A program made the translations under genes and the position numbers. Of a DNA stretch of 64,000 bases, positions 46,259 to 59,974 are shown in pieces. The stretch's first letter is position 1, and every line of letters begins with the position of its first letter. The notes beneath the pieces are model-generated. The model saw only the letters and a program-made list of their open reading frames with translations, was not told the DNA's origin and ran no database searches. Origin of the DNA: Oscheius tipulae (lineage: Eukaryota > Nematoda > Chromadorea > Rhabditida > Rhabditidae); NCBI GenBank assembly GCA_037178975.1, contig JASJZH010000006.1:3596001-3660000 (forward strand). Direction: 5' to 3'.

Positions 46259-49200
46259 CTGAAACTCAAGATTTTGAAAAAGTTACATCGAAAAGAGTTT
46301 AAAAAAAGAGTACAATAGCTTAAGTAAGAAACACCCGAGAAGAATTTGCATTTGGAAACCTGGAACAAGAGTGCAGCAAATGTTCAGTTCTCTTCCTTTT
46401 CCGTCTTTCGTCGACGGACATCTGAAACTACCAGTCAAAGTGCAGGATCAAACATGTCAAGTACCCCGACAGTGACGGCTTCCGAGACGCGCGCACGATC
46501 TGGCTTGAGGCAAAAAATTCATACATCATAAGTCATATTGACCGCAGAAAGTGAAATCAGGAAAGACGCTATATTGAAGATCTACTCAGAACGAAGAGTT
46601 ATGATTTGCACGAAAAGTTGCGGTTGCATTGGATATAAAGAGATGGCAGCTGGACGCGTTCGAACGGAAACTTCAAGGCGGAACCTAAAGTAGCGGTCAC
46701 TCTGGCAGACAGAGACGGCAGATGTCCCGTTGTCCTTTTGTTAAAAATTAGCATGCGCCACTCGTAAAATAGTTGGGAAAACCGGGCAGCTTCGGATAGC
46801 ACTAAGTGGAAGACGTGTTAAAACCCAGTAGAACATCTTTTTTATACTTTATAATGTAGAGCGAAAACTACGTTTACGAAGAGAACGGCCAGCAGCCAGG
46901 AAAATATCCCATCGCTCGTTGAGTATACCGTTCGGGAGGGCGGGCAGAAGAAAGGCTCGCGGCAAAATTCCAGTTAGGAGGAAGAGAGCCATAAATGCCA
47001 ATGCATGTTCTTCTATCACTACTAATAGTAGGGAAGAAGTGTCAATGGCACCGTATGGAACTTCGCTAAAAGTGAATAAGATTCGACAAGGATCTGGATA
47101 GAATACTAGACAAACATATACGGACAAGATGGACGAGCGTGACACGAGCGGTCATTCTTGCTAAACAACAAGAAGGGAAAAGAGAGAAGAGGCGGGAGTT
47201 TGCAACATTGCATCAGAAGAATTTATGTGATTCCGTGAGGACAAGAAACAGATAGTCGAGTTCTTTAGTGTGGTGTTGCGGGGTAAGTGGATGTCCGAAT
47301 GGGATCAGCGCTTGTTCCATTTCCTTTTTGTTGGCAATGCCACCTTCTTCCAGTGCTAATTATAATGGTTCCTGTGATCAATGTAACGTATCAAGCTTGA
47401 GTGGTCAGCGATAGCTTGAAACGCCTTTCTAAGCCTTTCTGCTGTCAGGAAATGCCATTATTGTAGACATTTGTACGAGAAGATGTTTCTCTACGTGTCT
47501 TCAAAATTCTTTTTGTGTCTTACTGTAGCGTTATAAGAATCCTAATGATATCTAAAAGAGATGTCAAACCTATTTTCATGGAAAACTAAGAAAAACTGAT
47601 CAAGAAGTAGAATATAAATGAGCTAAGGAGCAGATACTTTCTACATGGTTGTAGCAAACTATAAAAGTAAACGAGACTGTTCTTCATCAAAGAATTGGCA
47701 TTCCAAACTGAATTTTCTGTATGTTTCAGTGTCGCAATGTTGCTATCTACGAGAGAAGTCCACCCAAAAGAAATGCAACAATCCATTTAGTGAACTGGGG
47801 TTAGTTTTTATTTAGTCGTCCTTCTGCTTTTGCCTCACTGTAATCGAAGGGGCGTCATGTGAGAATGTTTCCAGTATGGTACAACAATTGAGAGCACATT
47901 GAGTTTAATTCGGAACACATCATAAAAATGATGGGCAACAAGTGTTGTGTGGAATATCGGCCATTGTCCTTGAAAGAAAGCGACGTGCCCCCAGCGGACA
48001 TATATATTGAGCATTTGGCTCCCTTGCTTCTCCTTCGTCAAAACTTATCTTCTGCCGTATTTGTCTCAAGTTATCCCATGTAAGGTATGCAGCAACGGGC
48101 GACATCAATCATGCATGCACGTACTGGCAATCTTCACCTCGGACATTTCACAAAGGAAAAACCTAGTTTCGATGCCAGCGCATCCATCTTATTCAGGTAG
48201 TAATATACACACATTTAGGGTCCTATAACTCTTGAAGTCATCTTACAATTTGTCGTTCCGATCATCAAAAAGAGCCGAAAGGGCAGTTCCGGATGCTACT
48301 TTAAACCTGCGTCTCATTACACAGATGATCACTAATATGTGCTCCTTCAACACTAACTTTTCCCCCACATTCAGTAACGAAACGGTCAAAAATGAAACAA
48401 GAACAAAAGTTGGAAAGTGGAAAGTGACTTCCAGATTGACCCACATACTAGCATCGCTGCTTAATTTCTAGGTAAATGAACTTTCTCCGCAGCCAGCACT
48501 CTGTCATTTTTCGAACAATTCAGACTAATTCTGATTGCGTTCTTTCTACGTTCCAGTTGACCATTTTGCTCTGTCTAAGTATGCATACTCTTTTTGAAAA
48601 CATCATATATTCCTCATTACCCTAGCAAAAAGTAGTCAGAAGAGGTTTCCATGTAGGCTGATCCCCTTTCTAAATAGCTACGACCTGCCACCCAAGCGCT
48701 ACTAATCACCTCACCAGCGGCCATTTGGGGTCAGTGGCATGCCAAACTTGGCTCCCTCTGACCGTATTGTCGTGCTGATCGACCACTTTCTCATCAACTA
48801 GTTGGAAATGCATCAGAACGAGGTGCATCTTTTGCTTGATTACTAGCGCCGTACTATACGCTCTCCATTTCTAAATGCCTCGTTGTTGCGCTCCTCAAAT
48901 TGCAACTGATTTCAGATTTCACCTGGTAGCCGTTCAGTTTTGAATTACACCTTTTGGTCCCACCTCCATTTAAAGCCGTTTTATAAGAGTAGATATTTAT
49001 GCCATCCGTGCAGGTTGCAGTAATGCCCACAAATCGGAAATTATTGTCGCCTGGGTAGAATGGGTGCATTAATCTACCTGAGACTATTGAATAGGAGGGT
49101 CACAACCCGTTACGCACCTCCTATGTCTCTTTTGACACGCGAGCTGTCATTCTCACTTTTAATCTCGGCACCTGTCTTTCTCCACAAAAATGTCTGTGAT

Positions 49201-51495
49201 CGAATGATATTCCAAACGGGGGCAACCCAGTCCAGCCACTCGGCGGGAAACAAAAGGAGATGCTCCCATATTATGTTGCGACTCCGCATTCGAATTTGCG
49301 CAAACATATGTAACCTAGCCGCCAGGGTTGGCGATAGCCGATCCGCCATTGCACGATTTGTATGTTCAAAGAGAAGCAGCTGACTCCCATGCACCTTGTC
49401 ATAAAATATCTCCCCGTTGTCTCTTTGTTCTTCTCTAACGGAGAGTATCTGTAGCCATACTTTTTTTTTCTTCAAAGCCCTAAATCTTTATCTTCCGTTT
49501 TAGCTTCCCAACTTTTCTTCCCGAATCGCAGCGCAAACAATTAGCGCATCATTGCACTTAATGGTCATATACTAATTGGAAAATCATTAGAGCGGTTCAC
49601 GATCAAATTGTAGGGCCGATGCTTATGTACACGGATAATTGAGCTGAAGAGCAGACTTCTTCAGGAACGCCGCTGATAGATCTTGTGAGGGATCATTACT
49701 GAGCTTACGGCACGGAGGTTATTTAAAGCGCAGTTCGGAACACCGAGAGTAACTGAAACTTTGATGTCCTCGACATGAAATGTCTTCTAGTCATTCTCTT
49801 TGTAAAATTTCTCCAATCCCTCTTCTTTTCAATATATTGTTATTGTTTATATTGATTTCTGTTATTTTACTTTCATTCTCATCGCAACTGACTCTCAAGA
49901 AGCCAAGGTAAATAGTTGACTAGTTTCTGACGAAGTACTGAACTTTCTGTCGTGTACGAGTAACGGTTAGCTGTTCTACCGGCACTCGGGTAGGAACCCC
50001 GTTCTTCTTTTTGCAGCTAATCTGGTCAAAATTACACTTAAGCCTGGCTACCAGTTGAGAGCACTAGTACTGTGGATGTTCGTCCTTGCAGCTAACTCAT
50101 TTGGACTGGAGGACTTATTGAGTTAGACGACATGCCGTGTCACGCCCCTTGGTCAGCAATCACGCCCCCTGGGCATTCCGTCAAAGCATATTATGCAAAT
50201 CTCTAACCCACCCGCTAATTTCTTATATGGCCATCACTATACTTGTAGCTCGAAAGGTAAATCTCAAGATATTTTGGCAACGAGGGCGGATACCGCGCCC
50301 GGCGGCACCGCCTCCACGGTTCAACCTCGTTATCGTACGGCGGGCCGCATTGTTTCCTCTTTTGCCTTTAGTGCACTTGTCTTTTGACGCGCCAATTTCA
50401 TTACTCGTTCATTTCCTACTAGCAACCCCTGGGAGGTCAACTTGAGTGTTTTGCAACGTCTTCGCGCAATTACACGAATGAGTTGAGCTAATTTTGACAG
50501 TAGTAGTTCAGTCTGCCAGCTTACCGATTTCTCTCAACTGTCTGTTTTGTCTGTTTCTCCAAACACACAATTTTTCAAATGTGCCGATGCATCTTTCCAA
50601 TGAGCAGTTGTCTTTGCCTTTGTCCGGAAATGAATTGCTTCTCCGAGAACTTCTATCATCAACAAATGGTTCAGCTGATTTCACCTTCTTTTTCACAAAA
50701 TCCTTCCGTTATCTCTAGGCGCTTTAGAGAACCCCTAATTTGGCGGTTTTACATGAGCGCCACCGAAAAAAGAGGGAGCTTGTAATCAGAGCTCCGTTGT
50801 TGCGGGTTGGGAGAGCCGATGTGGGAAATCAGAGGCTGATTGTGGATCGGAACGACTAATTTGACCCGGTGTGTTCATTATCTGGGATTATTGTCGAGAG
50901 GACCCCCGGGGCTGAGCAACTGCCGCACCGCCTGTCAGCTCCTCTGGCCACTGACCCCGAGCCAGGCTTCTACCGAGCTGTTACCGCTATCACACTGCGC
51001 GAGAACTCTTGCCGTTCATCACCTCAATAACCTTTTCTTGCTCTTATCTAGTCATAAGTTGTTATGTTACCTGTTAGTGTTCCTCTTATAGCCTGCCAAA
51101 CGAGCTCGATTCAATTTTCTCGGAGCTGTTTTTCGCAAGTAGCTACAGTCATAGTTGGACTGGAACCAACTACCGCCAATCCATCGTATGTTCCCATTAA
51201 TTTCCCGTACCTTACTCTCTCATTCTCATTAAGTATGACAATGTGTGTCTGTAGCAAAACGCGTTCAATAACAAACAGCATGATCAATCATACCAAATGC
51301 CGTATTGGGTTGCGTGCCCATTGTTCCCTCATCTCAAGAGGTCTAATCTATATCTGATCCACTTTAACCTATTGATTTCTTTTCATCCAAACCGCTTTTC
51401 AACCAGCCATCTGGACAACCGGGTGCACCTTGTTCTTCGTTTCGTCTTTATTCCCAATCGTGCCTAGCAGGATCCAAACTGTTTTCAGATATGCT
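46259..51495. other. Gene-poor stretch of 5.2 kb
   Basis: No phase-consistent exon chain was found. ORFs are short and overlap on both strands. The only point of note is a signal-peptide-like start at 49775 (see next entry). The right end should hold the promoter of the SYG-2-like gene. Confidence 0.4.
49775..49801 (+). other. Possible first exon of a small secreted peptide
   Basis: ATG at 49775 begins MKCLLVILF followed by a gtaaaa donor, resembling the start of lysozyme 2 (MKCLVLLFAL). Downstream exons could not be identified; candidates near 49905 and 50017 are unconvincing. Confidence 0.15.
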
Positions 51496-54400
51496 ATGGT
51501 AGCGCTGACACTTCTTCTCGCCTTCTTTAGCGTCGGTTACGCCTTTAGAGAACGTCCCACCAATGAGACGGTACTAATTGGGACAGATGTTATATTTCGA
51601 TGCACAGCAGAAAAATCTGCTTCCGGCTACGAGCTGTACGTTTTTATTGTTAAAACAAAACCATTTGATTTTAGCTATAGCCAATGGAGGAGTAGTTCCG
51701 GCACCCTATTGGGGTTTCATGATGCGGGTCAACTCACGGGTCACCAAGGAAGATACAGCTACATCAAGGTATACTACTTATTTTTCAGATACAAACCGAC
51801 ATTTAAGGATTCACCCGAAGAGTTGCACTTGAAAATTGAACGCGTCTCATTGGAAGATGACGGACAATTTGAGTGTCAGATGCTTCGACCGGAAGAAGGA
51901 CCTAGCAGAGCTCCGGCTTTCTTGAACATTGTTGTTCCGCCAACTGACATTTTCTTTGCAAACTACCACGCCGGTTCATCCATTGAAGTCAATGAAGAAA
52001 CTCCACTCAACGTTACATGTGTCGTCCCTAATGCCAAGCCGGAAGCAACTATCACTTGGTCATTACGACTTCTATACTTTTTACATCACTTTTCAGGTTC
52101 ATCAATGGTTTGAAAATAGAAGATGGAGTGCAGGCCTGGAATAACTATAATTTGAACAAGACTGTTACTTCTTATGCGGCTCTGCATTGGACACCGAGAC
52201 GACACGACCACAAAAAGATCTTGACCTGTCAGGCCACCCATCCAGAGAGCGCAGTTCAAATTCGAACCAACCTCACGCTTAATGTCCTCTGTGAGTTATT
52301 ATTTTCGTCGCGGCTACCTTGAAGAACAGAAGCCATTTGTCCTGTCGTCTAATTTATGAACCGCGTGGCGCTTCACCGCTCCGATGATTTTCGTATGCAG
52401 ATTTGCGCTATTCATCAGACGGCGGACGGTCTTTGACACCGCTCACCGAGATATACGACCGGGGGCACAACTGTTGCCTACAGATGGCTACCGACTCCCT
52501 AGGGCATGCACATCAAAATCTCATAATGTGACACTTGGGGCGAGAATGGGCAAACAATGGCCCTTTTTGAACAGTTTTCATTTCAGATCCGCCAGAAAAA
52601 CCGAAAGTGTCAATCTTTGGAGGAGATTCGTTTGTACGGTCTGGTGACAATGTGACTTTGGTCTGTGTCGTGAACGGCGGAAATCCACCACCTTCAGTCA
52701 CCTGGTATCTTGGAAATAAAGCTGTCGGCAGTCGATACTATCTTGATGTGGAAACACAGGTGAGTGGAAAGATACTTAGGCTCAACTAGGGTCAGGTGGT
52801 TGCTGCTATATTACACTAGGGATTGGGTTGACCCTGTTGGCACTCTCTTTCCCACAATATGTTGCTAAAGTTTGACATTTGTATGAGTCAAGGGGGTCAA
52901 CAATGGATTACTTTAGCCTTCGGCAGGCTTCATTCATTTCTACGCTTTTGCCCTCGGGGGACAGTGTGTCAAAATCGGGGTTTGCTATTTCGCATAGGGA
53001 ACACCGGGGGGTCAAATCCTAGTACCAACTATGGAAAGACACATGGTAATGAGATGTCATGTAACATGTTATCTACTGTCGAACATCACAAAGCCGCGCG
53101 CAAAATTTATAATCTGGGATATGCTTGTTAGCACTGTGATTCATAACCGGCAGATGTTCCAGCTGGTCACAGACGGCTTCCTTAGGTTACATAATGACAA
53201 TGCGATTATCTTACAGGAGACAAGGAACACGTATTCCTTTTTGGCCGATGCTACCGACAATCTGGCCAGTTACCAATGTCGAGCCAAGAACAGAGAAGGA
53301 GGAGAGCCTGTCATCCGTGACATTCATGTCAAAGTTGCTTGTAAGAAATTTTGAGTCAGGATCTCATGATGCTATACTTCAGATTCTCCACAAGGAGTCG
53401 AGATGTTCGGCGATGTCAATATCAAGATGGGCGATATTACTAGTGTACAATGTCGATCTAAGTGAGTTAAACGCTCTGTGCAACTTCCGTGCATACATCC
53501 CACGGATGCATCCCCCTAATTGCCTAATGGGTGCGGGCGGTTGCACAACCCGACAATAGTTGACTGGATTTGTCCAACTGGCCTCTTGATGTGTCTTCTA
53601 ATTGATGAGAGAGAGAGAGATCTGGACAATCGACTCGGGAGGTGCAAGTTCCAAATTTTCAGACCATCGAATCCGGCTGCAAAAATATCGTGGCTGGTTA
53701 ATGGACATCCACTGCCCTCAACACTTCAGAGCGAACATCAACAATCTTATGGAACAGTCTCAATCTCGAATCTGACAATCAGTAGCACCGAAGTTTTGAA
53801 CGGGAAGCATAGGATATCTGTCGAGTGCACTGCCAGAAATGATGAGGGCTCCACTTCGAAGCAGCACATCATCAAAATTTTGGGTATTATATGTTCGAAT
53901 ACTGTATTCAATGTCTGTTTTTAGCACCACCAAGTCCGCCACGAATCACTGGTTTCGACGAAGGAGCACATTTCGAAGGAGATGTTGTGAACATGACCTG
54001 TGAGGCTGAGGGTGGAAATCCATTGGCTGAACTGACATGGTTCCGCGGCTACGATAAAGTGAGTTCTGGAGATTTTTAGTGAAATTTCGGCGCAATGTTT
54101 CAGAAACCAAAGAAGAAATTAAAATGGGGCAAGGTAAATCACATTGTAGATTTGAAAGCTTTTGTGCGCAGTGAGCTTGTGAAAAATGGAGCCTACTTTC
54201 TGTTGCGCTAAATTTTATCATAAAACTCATCAATTCTTTCAGATCATGGGAGCACGCTCGTATGTCTCAGGAGATTCTGCAATCTCGACGATTTCTGTTA
54301 CTCTCGACAGAAACCTGAACAATCACAAGATAAAGTGCGAAGCTATGAATGCTGCCCTGGATGAGCCGATGGTCGACTTTAAACAGTTTTCCGTACTATG

Positions 54401-56951
54401 TAAGGTTCTGTATTTTGGACATTTCAATGCGTTTTAGTCTTGCCCAAAAGAGTGAGTATACGAGCACCCGATGGAGTTCGTCATCAACTTCTGGCTGGTA
54501 GAGAATCAAGACTTCTGTGTGCTGCTCCTTCTTCCAATCCACCAGCGACCATCACGTGGCAGTTTTATCCGAACGGAGAGTCGGTTCCTCTGGACTACAC
54601 CGGCGAAACCGTTTTGAATGAGACGTAACTCTATTTTTCTATTGTATACTGATTGTTTCAGATCACGAGATAACGGATTCACGGTAGAGAATGCCGTAAC
54701 TTTCACTCCAACTGAAGCCCATGATGGAACTATTGTCCGATGTGTAGCAAGCAATCCTCTGTGGCCGTCAACGAAAAATGCAACTTTTCCCCTTAATGTT
54801 TACTGTAAGAAAGACAACTTTTTGCAAAACAATATGTTTGCAGATGCTCCTCGAATGCTTATTGATAGCCCAATTGGAATTGTTGTCTCCGAAGGTGATT
54901 CTTTTAAGGAGAATCTCACTGTCAAGGCCAATCCACCAGTCTCAGCTTGGAGATGGAAGAAGAACGGGGCCCACTTTGACCACACAGTGGGAAATGTATT
55001 TGCAAGAGGAGCAACTCTTTCTGGAAGGATCACCAAGAGCTCTGATGCTGGAATGTACACTCTATTTGCCACCAACTCTGTGGGAACCGCCAACGTGACA
55101 ATCCAGCTCACCGTCGAATACGGAGCTAGAGTACGTTTATATTTCATTTTGGCACAGAATCTGTTTTAGATTATCAGTATCTCTTCCCCAATCATTGCTT
55201 CTACTGGAGAAACAGTCGTACTTGAATGTGAAGCAGAAGGAGAACCCAGGAAACCAGAAATGGTTCAGTGGTGGCGAGAAGGACGACAGGTATATTCTAC
55301 ACTGGTATTGAAGACAAAAAACGTTCAGCTTGCCTCCACGATGCAGGGTGAAACTCGTGCCGTGCTAAGGATCAACGCTTCTGAACAATCCGCCGGACAG
55401 TATCTGTGTCGAGCCTACAACGGTATCGGTCAGCCAGCTGAAAGTACAGCTTATCTTCTGGTGAACTCCGCACCCAAACTCGTCAGAAAACCATCCCTGG
55501 TCAGAGCTGCCGGGCCTTTGGGTGGAAAAGCCAGAGCGAAATGCAGAGCCATCGCAGTCCCTGATGTCGAATTTTTGTGGGACCGAGCTGGTAATCTCAT
55601 TCAAGCCAACAGCTCCAAATACTCCTTTTACACTACCCAGATTGACTACTCCACGTTTGAGGTACTCTTTACATATATTATAACTGAGAACAATTTCCAG
55701 AGTACCCTCAGTATCAACAACCTGACTCCTGAAGATTTCCAGCGTGAAATCCGTTGTACAGCGAGAAACTCTATGGGCACGGACCAAATCCGAATTCCGG
55801 TGAGTCAGCTTCAATTCCATTCTCAACTAATGACTTTTATAGATTGGCCCTCAATCTCCACCGGATGCACCAATTGAATTGACTGCTACTAATGTCACCC
55901 AAAACTCAATTTCCATCACGTGGACGCCAGGGTTTGATGGAGGCTCGGATCAGCAGTTTGAAGTGAGATATCGACGAGAAGGAGAGGGAGACGATGTCTA
56001 CCACGGCGTCAATACCACAAACCAAAGTCTGAAGCTGTCTGGCCTGACTCCTGCTAAAGTCTACTCTTTCCAAGTGCGATCTATCAATGCTCGAGGTTTT
56101 TCTTCGGAGCTTAGCAGACCAGCTTTATTTGTGGGAACTTTAACCGAGGACGGAGTTGATGTCATGCTTGTTTCATCGGTATGCCACATTTAATACTGCC
56201 AAAAGTTCTTGTTTCAGAGTTCTCCTGTCGAAAATAGACTCATCCTGGTGGTTCTGGCTGTGATAGTCTTAGGACTACTGAACTGCTGCATTGTGTTCTT
56301 CATGAGACACAGAAAACACAAACAGTTCAAGGAAAAAACCGAGGCTGTCCGAACTGCCTTCAATGGCGACGGAGTCAGACCAGTTCAAATGTATGGCACC
56401 ATGCTTCAGGTACAAGAATTTCCCGTAATCACCTATTAACATGTTTAGGCGACTGGAGGTCCCCGATGCGAAGATATTCCCGAGGCCAGTGAGGATGATC
56501 ATAGTGTTCGTACTATGATTGAAGTCAGTCCGCAAGGATATCTGCAGCAAATTGATCCCTCTGTCTACGAGAGAAGCTGTCTGGTTGACTACGAATTTGA
56601 TCGTTAGTTACTAGTCTTCACTCTTCACTCAGTTCAAATTTAGCGAGAGATTTCCCAAGTCGACATGGAACCCTGGGACGAGGCAGCAGTGGAACATACG
56701 CAAACATGCCATATCCAGTAGGTGTACACTAATCACTTGGGTTTTTGCGCTTTGAACGAATTAACGAGATTAACTATATAAATATTTTTCAGGAGCCACC
56801 GCTTGATGCCTACAACGACAGATCCCTTTCTCGACGTCTTCTGAACAACAATAATGACCACCATGGCCACCAGCTGAGCACGTTCATTCAACCAAACGGA
56901 GTTCGCGCTGGCCCTATTCATTATTCTCAACTAGATGGAGACCTTGTCTAA
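51496..56951 (+). CDS. syg-2: SYG-2/nephrin-like immunoglobulin adhesion receptor
   Basis: This is a single-pass cell-adhesion receptor. In worms SYG-2 on guidepost epithelial cells binds SYG-1 on neurons to place synapses; nephrin is the vertebrate relative. The start at 51496 follows a GTTTTCAG acceptor and gives a signal peptide ([16 protein letters not shown]). About eight Ig domains follow, each with C..W..Y-C marks ([73 protein letters not shown]). One fibronectin III domain ([22 protein letters not shown] cut short here) precedes the TM segment [20 protein letters not shown]. The cytoplasmic tail ends SQLDGDLV. An intron of about 460 nt occurs at 52760-53217. AATAAA is at 57216. Repeated NxT/S sites are present outside. 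Confidence 0.88.
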
Positions 56952-58992
56952 TTCATTTCAACAGTTTTCTTGTCTTCCCTCTTTATCGGTTTTAAGCGAA
57001 TTTTATGGCGAAGTATGTTGCCCTTACGACTTGACAGGGATCTCCTTAAATATTTAATTATCACTGCTTCAAAGCATTACGCCCAAATATCTGCCCGGGT
57101 CCGGTCAACGACCCTCTTTGTGATTACCGGTTTTTTGTGTCATTTTTCTATGTCTATCTTGTTTCTCTTTCATAATTTTAGCCACGGTGATTGGTTTTTG
57201 TTCGTAACGAACGCAAATAAACATTTTGTGGAGATCTCTTGTCTGCCAGAGAAAGGGACTAATCCAATTTCTCCCAGACATAAAGATTCAAGAGAGAACA
57301 TTTAGAGGATCCCAGCCGAGATCAATCTTTAGTTCTTGTTATCCCTTTCGTCTTGAAATGGCAGCTCATTCTGAATAAAGGCGTCGAAATTAGACGAGAT
57401 GAGCATGGTTTCTGGTCCGTCTGTGGCTTTCATCAAAATCACAACATCCCAATTTGAGAACGTCTATCTGTCATTGTTTGTTCAGATTCCGCGTATTCCT
57501 GACGCGTGAAAACATCAGATGAGGTGTGAAAACACAAAGCCACATTACAGCTTTTTAACACATCCATCCATCTACGAAATATGTTCTATTTATAGATCTT
57601 CAGCAAAATCCTCGGCGTTCCAAAATATTACCATCTTGTGTGGTCCAAATCTGTCAAGTAGCAATTTTATTACGCCTCCTCAGATTAATTTCCAGCCTCT
57701 TTCTCACCATCTTCTTCACTTCCTTATGTTCTCACTTCCATGAATTCACACTCCCAATCTAGATTGTTCCAATCAACTTAAACTTCGAGAAATGAGTCTT
57801 CCGCATTCGCATCATGAGAAAGTAAGTGCAAAGAAGGGAGGAGTATGTGAGGAAAGCTGTTATCTTCCAAACGCTACAAATTGCATGTCAAACTGAAGTT
57901 TGGAAAAACAATTCCAAATTACTCGTCTCCTAACAACTGTGTCTGTGATTGCCATGCGTCCTTGCTTTAAATATGTTGTCTTACTCTCAGATTTCGGCAA
58001 GTATTCATTAGCCTCTATAATTACTACGAACCTCCTCCCCCTTCGGCGATCTTCTATTCGTAGATCGTCGAGTTCGTGAGCTCAACATGTGAAATAAGTC
58101 TTCTTAGTCAGACTTGGCCCCAAGTGGACATAACTGCCACTAGTAGGAACTTCCGCTTGTTTACCGCTTAGATACATGCGTTTAAATTAAAGATATGTGA
58201 GAAACTTTCCCACTGCTTCTACGTAAGCGTACCAGCATCAAGTTCCCATCATTTGGTTCTACTGCGAATATTTGGGGAGGTGGGGTTCAGCGTAAACGTA
58301 GTATTTCTTCATACAATCGCCCAGAATGCCAATTGGTCCGGAATTATTTGATTATTGAAGCGAGGAAGAAATTCAACGAAAACTCTTAGATCTTGCTCAC
58401 TTCTTTTCAATTTTTTTTCTAGTATCTTGTTGTCGATGTGTAATAGGTGTTTTGAGTCTGTTATAACACCTCGGTTTGGTACATTCCTTCTTAATCTAAC
58501 GCTCAAATGCTAGTCCGCTTGAACAATGGCTGATTATGACTCTCCGATCACTACGTTTAATCCGTGTTGTCGAGTTTTGGCCCAGTAGCTTCCCTTACCA
58601 GGCATGCTCACTAACATGAATAACCAAGATGTTGTCAGCAACATCACTATCAAGAAATCCTCGCTCGAATTTTAAATTTTGTTGTCATGCTTTACCGTCA
58701 TAAGATCAAACAAGTTGATTTCCCGTTTCGTAATTATTTTTACTACTAATTCTTGTGCAAATGCTGCAAATACAACTCTCATTAAAATAGCTTATTATTA
58801 TTGGCACGGGGACATCAGATGTGCATAATCCACATCAAATGTCAATTTTTAGGAGAAGAACGGCCTGACTAACATCAGACGTATTCCGGCAAAAAGCGCA
58901 ACTTTGCCGTGTATTTCTTCTCAACAGGTAGTTGAGTCAATTTCCCACTGAGAGACCTGAATCAGAAGGCTTTTTCTGGCTCTTCGACTCAG
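56952..58992. other. Intergenic 2 kb, SYG-2 3' UTR and globin promoter
   Basis: AATAAA at 57216-57221 ends the SYG-2-like transcript. The remainder shows no coding exon, repeat or RNA gene that I can support. Confidence 0.4.
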
Positions 58993-59848
58993 ATGGACTA
59001 TCACGATGAGGAAGTCTTGACGATTACTGCGGAAGAAAAGGAGTTCTTGAAATACAGCTGGGATAGGTACGTTGTTCGAAACAATAACCTTAGATGAACA
59101 TGATTCCAGAGCTGTGAGTTCAGTCGATGTTGGCGGTGAACTTATTGTTAGACTGTTGAATGATAAGCGTTCGCTTTTTCGTCAACTTCTCGAGAGTCAT
59201 GTTAGTTTGTTGCTCTGCCATTGTTATCCTTTTATTCAAGTACGAAATACCCGATACATCCCAGTTCACAGTGGAAAAGATCAACACAGAATGTCCGAGG
59301 GCTAAAGAAGTTGGCGAAGGAGTTGTCCGTTTCATAAATGCTGTAATTTGGGATGTTTAACTAGTACTCTTGTTTATTTGCAGTTGTTCACGCGTATTCT
59401 CGACAATGCTCCTATATCAGAGATCCGCGAAATGTGTCTGGGTCTTGGTGCACGACATTACCGGAAGCGCGTTTGGTTCCAAGCGGAAAATTGGCTATGT
59501 GTGAAGAACAGTCTCCTTGAAGTCATTTTGATTCTGGGCAACAAACGTAAGTTTCTTGACCTCCGTTCTTTTGGATATTAATGCAAAGTATAGGAACAAT
59601 TACAGCAACTCCGAGTGGCCTGATCTCGATGTGTGTGGGAGGACAGGCGCAGCCCAAGTTTTTTCTGGATTCCAATGCCCAGAGGGCCGCGTGGACAAAG
59701 ATGATTCAGTTCATTATTCGCAATATGAAGAGGGGTTTTCTGGCGGTAGGGAGAATAATAGACAATTTGTCATAAACAATATAATCTTCAGGAGGCGCTC
59801 AAGAGCGACAACATGACCAGCTCTTCGTCGTCCGACCTTTCCACATAG
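58993..59848 (+). CDS. Nematode globin
   Basis: Haem protein of the large worm globin family, acting in oxygen binding, redox or sensing inside cells. ATG at 58993 sits directly behind a GACTCAG acceptor. Six exons give MDYHDEEVLTITAEEKEFL, helix A (KYSWDR), LIVRLLNDKRSLFRQLLE (B-C with the CD-region Phe), GEGVVRFINALFTRILDNA (helix E region), then LGLGARHYRKR, whose His is the expected proximal haem ligand. A late helix, AAWTKMIQFIIRNMKRGFL, fits helix H, and a short Ser-rich tail ends SDLST at 59848. It is longer than vertebrate globins (about 225 residues) because of N- and C-terminal extensions and an insert before helix H, common in this family. AATAAA at 59969. Confidence 0.75.
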
Positions 59849-59968
59849 TATTTTTATCCAAATTGTGGAACTTTAGTTTGCAATCTAAATACATTCCGGA
59901 TCAAATCTCTTATCCACACGTTGTACTCTACACGGCATAGTGTGTGCTCTTTTCCCACTCTGTGATTG

Positions 59969-59974
59969 AATAAA
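59969..59974 (+). terminator. Poly(A) signal for the globin
   Basis: AATAAA 120 nt after the stop codon. The stretch 59849-60875 is otherwise without recognised genes; an ORF at 60537-60938 ends inside the first exon of the next gene and is mostly upstream sequence. Confidence 0.5.

Noticed and set aside
53000-53040. B-box-like sequence (ggtcaaatcc) suggesting a tRNA
   Set aside because: No A-box or cloverleaf can be folded around it; it lies in an intron of the SYG-2-like gene.
53607-53622. GA dinucleotide run
   Set aside because: Too short to be called a microsatellite repeat of interest.
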